From: Lutibacter sp.
GTDB lineage: Bacteria; Bacteroidota; Bacteroidia; Flavobacteriales; Flavobacteriaceae
NCBI GenBank assembly: GCA_002733665.1
Contig: NVWM01000002.1
Span: forward strand, 1-64,000
Direction: 5' to 3'
Length of the DNA: 64,000 nucleotides
Numbering within the stretch: the first letter of the stretch is position 1; each line of letters opens with the position of its first letter. A program made the position numbers and the translations under genes. The notes beneath the pieces were generated by a model. That model made no database searches, was not told the DNA's origin, and saw nothing but the letters and a program-made list of their open reading frames with translations. Positions 62,989 through 64,000 of this stretch are shown here, piece after piece.

Positions 62989-63813
62989 TTATTTATTTAT
63001 AATATGTATATCTCTTTGTGGAAACGGAATTTGAATACCATTTTCTCTAAATTTTTTATCAATTTCAAAACGCATATCACTTTTGGGAATTGATGATACA
63101 AAACTATCATTCAATGTAAAAATCAACTTAAACATCAATGCGCTATCAGCAAAATCAGTAAATAAAACCATTGGTGCTGGATGATGAAATACTTTTGGAT
63201 GCGATAAAGCTACTTCTATTAAAATATTTTTAACCAACTCTGTATCACTTCCATAAGCGACTCCAACTTTTATATTTTCTCGAGTTTCTGATCCATTTTG
63301 TGTCCAATTATACAAACTGCTTGTTAAGTATAGATGATTTGGAATAATTAGCACTTTATTATCAAATGTTACTGCACGAGTTGTTCGCAATTTTATCTCT
63401 TCAACGCGACCAACTTTACCATCTAACTGAATAATATCTCCAACATGCACTGTTTGATCAGCCAAAATAAAAATTCCTGAAATAATATCTTGAAACAACG
63501 TTTGCATTGCCAGACCAACACCAATTAGAAGTGCTGCTGATGCTGTTAAAAGTGCTGTTAAATTAACTCCTGAATTTTGAAGTGCTACTAAAAATATTAT
63601 TGTGTAAATTATCCATCGCAAATAGTTAAATATCGAAATAAATTTAATGCTATCTTCCTTTGGTAATTTCCTTGAAACTAACCTTCGAATCAATCTTAAT
63701 ACTATCGCCGTAATTATTAGCACAATAATTACAATCAATAATGTTTTTACTGAAATATGTATTTTGTCACTTAATGAAAATGCATAATTTAAAAAATTCT
63801 TTATTTTTTCCAT
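62989..63813 (-). CDS. Mechanosensitive channel, MscS family (second copy)
   Basis: 274 residues: N-terminal helix TLLIVIIVLIITAIVLRLI, the helix WIIYTIIFLVALQNSG, and the pore helix LTASAALLIGVGLAMQTLFQDIISG, then the beta domain (HVGDIIQLDGKVGRVEEIKLRTTRAVTFDNKVLIIPNHLYLTSSLYN) and the C-terminal part. Compared with the 54820 copy the pore helix has larger residues (VGLAMQTLF) and the sequences differ greatly, so these are old paralogues with probably different gating. Its start is 2 bases after the stop of the ABC-2 permease gene upstream on the minus strand. Confidence 0.92.
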   Translation of the reverse strand: MEKIKNFLNYAFSLSDKIHISVKTLLIVIIVLIITAIVLRLIRRLVSRKLPKEDSIKFISIFNYLRWIIYTIIFLVALQNSGVNLTALLTASAALLIGVGLAMQTLFQDIISGIFILADQTVHVGDIIQLDGKVGRVEEIKLRTTRAVTFDNKVLIIPNHLYLTSSLYNWTQNGSETRENIKVGVAYGSDTELVKNILIEVALSHPKVFHHPAPMVLFTDFADSALMFKLIFTLNDSFVSSIPKSDMRFEIDKKFRENGIQIPFPQRDIHIINK

Positions 63814-63815
63814 AA

Positions 63816-64000
63816 TTAGTATTTAAGCCATTTATACAATTCTTTATAACTCGGTTTCTTGCCATACATCAATATTCCTACTCTATATATTTTTGCAGCA
63901 AACCAAATTACACCTACAAAAGTAACAATTAATAATAGCATAGAAATAGCAATTTGCCACCAAGGCACTCCAAACGGAATTCGCATTAACATTACAATTG
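63816..64000 (-). CDS. ABC-2 type transporter permease, C-terminal fragment
   Basis: The minus strand is open from the window edge to a TAA at 63818-63816 and encodes 61 residues. The sequence includes [56 protein letters not shown], with a final membrane helix and a basic cytosolic tail that I recognise as the C-terminus of NatB-like ABC permeases in Bacteroidota. The remainder lies beyond the window. It is 2 bases upstream of the mscS gene and so probably cotranscribed with it. Confidence 0.78.
   Translation of the reverse strand, partial: IVMLMRIPFGVPWWQIAISMLLLIVTFVGVIWFAAKIYRVGILMYGKKPSYKELYKWLKY

Overview
The window is almost entirely a piece of chromosome from a marine-type Flavobacteriaceae (Bacteroidota); I cannot resolve the genus. 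Supporting signs are low GC (by eye about one third), Bacteroidota -7 promoter boxes (TAnnTTTG), a type IX secretion (T9SS) cargo protein with a C-terminal sorting domain, and lineage-typical families such as DUF4834, DUF4835/PorD, DUF6095, DUF6913, monomeric isocitrate dehydrogenase and the long GAPDH. The exception is bases 1-980. They are GC-rich, encode the middle of a proteobacterial-looking glycogen branching enzyme (GlgB) on the minus strand, and abut mid-codon a yidC gene that has lost its N-terminal part. This looks like a chimeric join (assembly or cloning artefact), not biology.

Layout. 981-5420: truncated yidC, a family 2 glycosyltransferase and a T9SS cargo protein. 5543-12894 (minus): fabI and the block recN, PorD-like, coaBC, rpoZ, bamD, dapA, DUF6913, covering fatty acid synthesis, DNA repair, coenzyme A, RNA polymerase omega, outer-membrane assembly and lysine/peptidoglycan precursor synthesis. 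12992-17887: DoxX-like protein, a conserved 70-residue protein, lysoplasmalogenase, ligA, a YdjM-like membrane protein, a VF530-type protein and a frameshifted accessory gene. 18130-25045: GAPDH, DegP-type protease, dapF-GNAT-mltG and two secreted proteins, one lysozyme-like. 25100-29927 (minus, with one plus thioesterase): RsmI-like methyltransferase, low-molecular-weight phosphatase, dnaA, YigZ and ribD. 29950-37798 (plus): GNAT, prmC, trmD, rplS, a 710-base gap with an orphan terminator, icd, murQ, DUF6095 and an ATP-grasp-like protein. 39266-47255 (minus): surface-polysaccharide block (flippase, two GT4 enzymes, WecB epimerase, methyltransferase, YfhO). 47782-55626 (plus): outer-membrane beta-barrel-like protein, GNAT-like protein, rsmE, DUF4159, a DUF2059/DUF1573-like protein, bile-acid symporter family protein, PlsC-type acyltransferase and MscS. 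55668-64000 (mostly minus): GH3/beta-lactamase fusion, exonuclease, PPK2, NtrC-type regulator, a second MscS and the end of an ABC-2 permease.

The most unusual signals are small repeats. Several dispersed intergenic families are present, and members of three of them lie in frame inside essential-type genes (two in prmC, one in rsmE). A roughly 75-base upstream element occurs three times. At two of these places it is followed by a single accessory gene and a hairpin sharing a 19/20-base core, giving a cassette-like architecture. A second theme is probable leaderless transcription: TAnnTTTG boxes end 4-5 bases before the start codons of the VF530 gene, ribD, trmD, murQ and a glycosyltransferase. 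A sigma-54-like promoter precedes a very basic secreted protein, and the window also encodes an NtrC-type activator without a DNA-binding domain. No rRNA, tRNA, CRISPR array, insertion sequence or prophage was found.
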